A stretch of DNA of 64,000 nucleotides from Neorhizobium galegae. GTDB taxonomy: Bacteria; Pseudomonadota; Alphaproteobacteria; Rhizobiales; Rhizobiaceae. Made by a program: the position numbers and the translations under genes. Position 1 is the first letter of the stretch, and each line of letters opens with the position of its first letter. The stretch spans positions 124,001 through 188,000 of the forward strand of contig NZ_CP090096.1 in NCBI RefSeq assembly GCF_021391675.1, given 5' to 3'. This document shows positions 63,255 through 64,000 of the stretch, in pieces. Under the pieces are notes generated by a model that saw only the letters and a list, made by a program, of their open reading frames with translations, had not been told where the DNA came from and made no database searches.

Positions 63255-64000
63255 TCACGGATAGGCGGTCGAGCCGTCCGGCTTGCGGGTGATTTTCCGC
63301 TCCCAGTGAATGTAATCGTCCTTGGCCAGCACTTTTTCGTCGATCTCGAGACCCCAACCCGGGCGATCCGGGCGCAGGTTCATATATCCGTCCACCGGCA
63401 TATAGGGGTCGAGCGCCCAGGGCGCATGTACATGCGGTTTAAACTCCAGGATCTTGAAGTTCGGCTGGGCGGCGCAGAAATGGATGTTCACGGCGGTTGC
63501 CAGCGGGCCCATCGGGTTATGCGGCGCGACGGTCACATAGTGCGCTTCGGCGATGGCCGCGATGCGGCGCATTTCCGTGACGCCGCCGACGACGCAGATA
63601 TCCGGCTGGATGATGTCCGCACCCCGGGCCGTCAGCAGCGACAGGAATTCGAAGCGATTGTAGAGAGATTCGCCGGTTGCCAAGGGCACCGTTACCTTCG
63701 ACTTCAGCTCCGCCCAGGCCGGAATATGCTCGGGCCGGATCGGCTCCTCGTAAAAAAGCGGATCATAGGGTGCGATCGCGGCAGCCATTTGGACAGCCTG
63801 GTAAGGTTCGTAGATCTTCGCGTGCGAATCGAAGGCGAATTCGAAATGCGACGGGGTGATCTCGCGGATCTTGCCGAAATAGTCGCCCGTTTCCTTCACC
63901 AGTTCGCCCCAGCGGCTGTTGTGAAGATCGCGGCGATAGGGGCTCAGCTTGAACGCGGTATAGCCGTAGTCTGCGTTGAGCTTGAGCGTCTGATCGAGCG
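63255..64000 (-). CDS. Enolase-superfamily sugar-acid dehydratase, galactonate-dehydratase-like (5' end beyond window)
   Basis: The frame runs unbroken from the right edge (LNADYGYTAFKLSPYRRD) to a stop at 63255, about 248 codons. Metal and catalytic residues of the mandelate racemase subgroup are visible: FAFDSHAKIYEP, PLFYEEPIRPEH, ATGESLYNRFEF, IIQPDICVVGGVTEMRRIA and the His in VTVAPHNPMGP. These fit D-galactonate-type dehydratases, making a keto-deoxy sugar acid. The N-terminal capping domain lies outside the window. Neighbouring genes to the right are unknown. Confidence 0.82.
   Translation of the reverse strand, partial: LDQTLKLNADYGYTAFKLSPYRRDLHNSRWGELVKETGDYFGKIREITPSHFEFAFDSHAKIYEPYQAVQMAAAIAPYDPLFYEEPIRPEHIPAWAELKSKVTVPLATGESLYNRFEFLSLLTARGADIIQPDICVVGGVTEMRRIAAIAEAHYVTVAPHNPMGPLATAVNIHFCAAQPNFKILEFKPHVHAPWALDPYMPVDGYMNLRPDRPGWGLEIDEKVLAKDDYIHWERKITRKPDGSTAYP

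Overview
The window comes from a GC-rich alphaproteobacterium, almost certainly a member of the Rhizobiaceae (Sinorhizobium/Rhizobium/Agrobacterium group). The reasons are an exp/wg (galactoglucan, EPS II)-type exopolysaccharide locus, many ABC and tripartite solute transporters, LysR/LacI-controlled sugar-acid genes, and short ATGA-type overlaps inside operons. The density of accessory transport and catabolism suggests a secondary replicon (megaplasmid or chromid); that is inference. No rRNA, tRNA, insertion sequence or CRISPR array was recognised.

Layout. (1) 1-21448: exopolysaccharide locus. On the minus strand lie a GT2 glycosyltransferase (cut by the window edge), a protein of unknown function, a GT4 glycosyltransferase and a MarR-type regulator (WggR/ExpG-like). 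On the plus strand follow a type I secretion ATPase and adaptor (WgdA/WgdB-like), an RTX calcium-binding protein (WgeA-like), and a tightly coupled run of glycosyltransferases, a methyltransferase and carbohydrate-module proteins. After a convergent alpha/beta-hydrolase come rfbC-rfbD-rfbA for dTDP-rhamnose. Four near-identical 17-bp palindromes (core TTCAA-N3-TTGAA) lie in four promoter regions of this locus and look like the operators of the MarR regulator. (2) 21594-27674: an AglEFGK-like ABC importer in one operon with an acyl-CoA ligase. (3) 28077-31928: LysR regulator, sugar-phosphate-isomerase-like TIM barrel and GMC oxidoreductase. (4) 32209-38729: tripartite tricarboxylate transporter (tctA carries a -1 frameshift in a C-run), LacI regulator with a clear operator, a galactarate/talarate dehydratase-type enzyme and a LysR regulator, followed by a scar of two fused regulator remnants.

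(5) 39355-41861: a four-gene bufferin/MNIO operon (DUF2282 precursor, DUF692 enzyme, partner protein, DoxX), predicted to make a cysteine-modified copper-binding peptide. (6) 42294-47710: a YcaO-TfuA cluster with an XRE regulator, a SARP-like/TPR regulator, a 72-residue candidate precursor peptide and three small unknown genes. This is the best candidate in the window for an undescribed ribosomal-peptide system. (7) 48065-61544: a dipeptide-type ABC importer in one long minus-strand operon with a LysR regulator, flavin monooxygenase, M24-fold hydrolase, BisC-like molybdoenzyme and two carboxymuconolactone-decarboxylase-fold proteins, with the substrate-binding protein and an alpha/beta-hydrolase downstream; it looks like uptake plus oxidative breakdown of an unknown compound. 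(8) 61723-64000: a DUF6880-like protein and a partial galactonate-dehydratase-type enolase-superfamily enzyme.

All calls rest on reading translated sequence, motifs and context; no database search was run.
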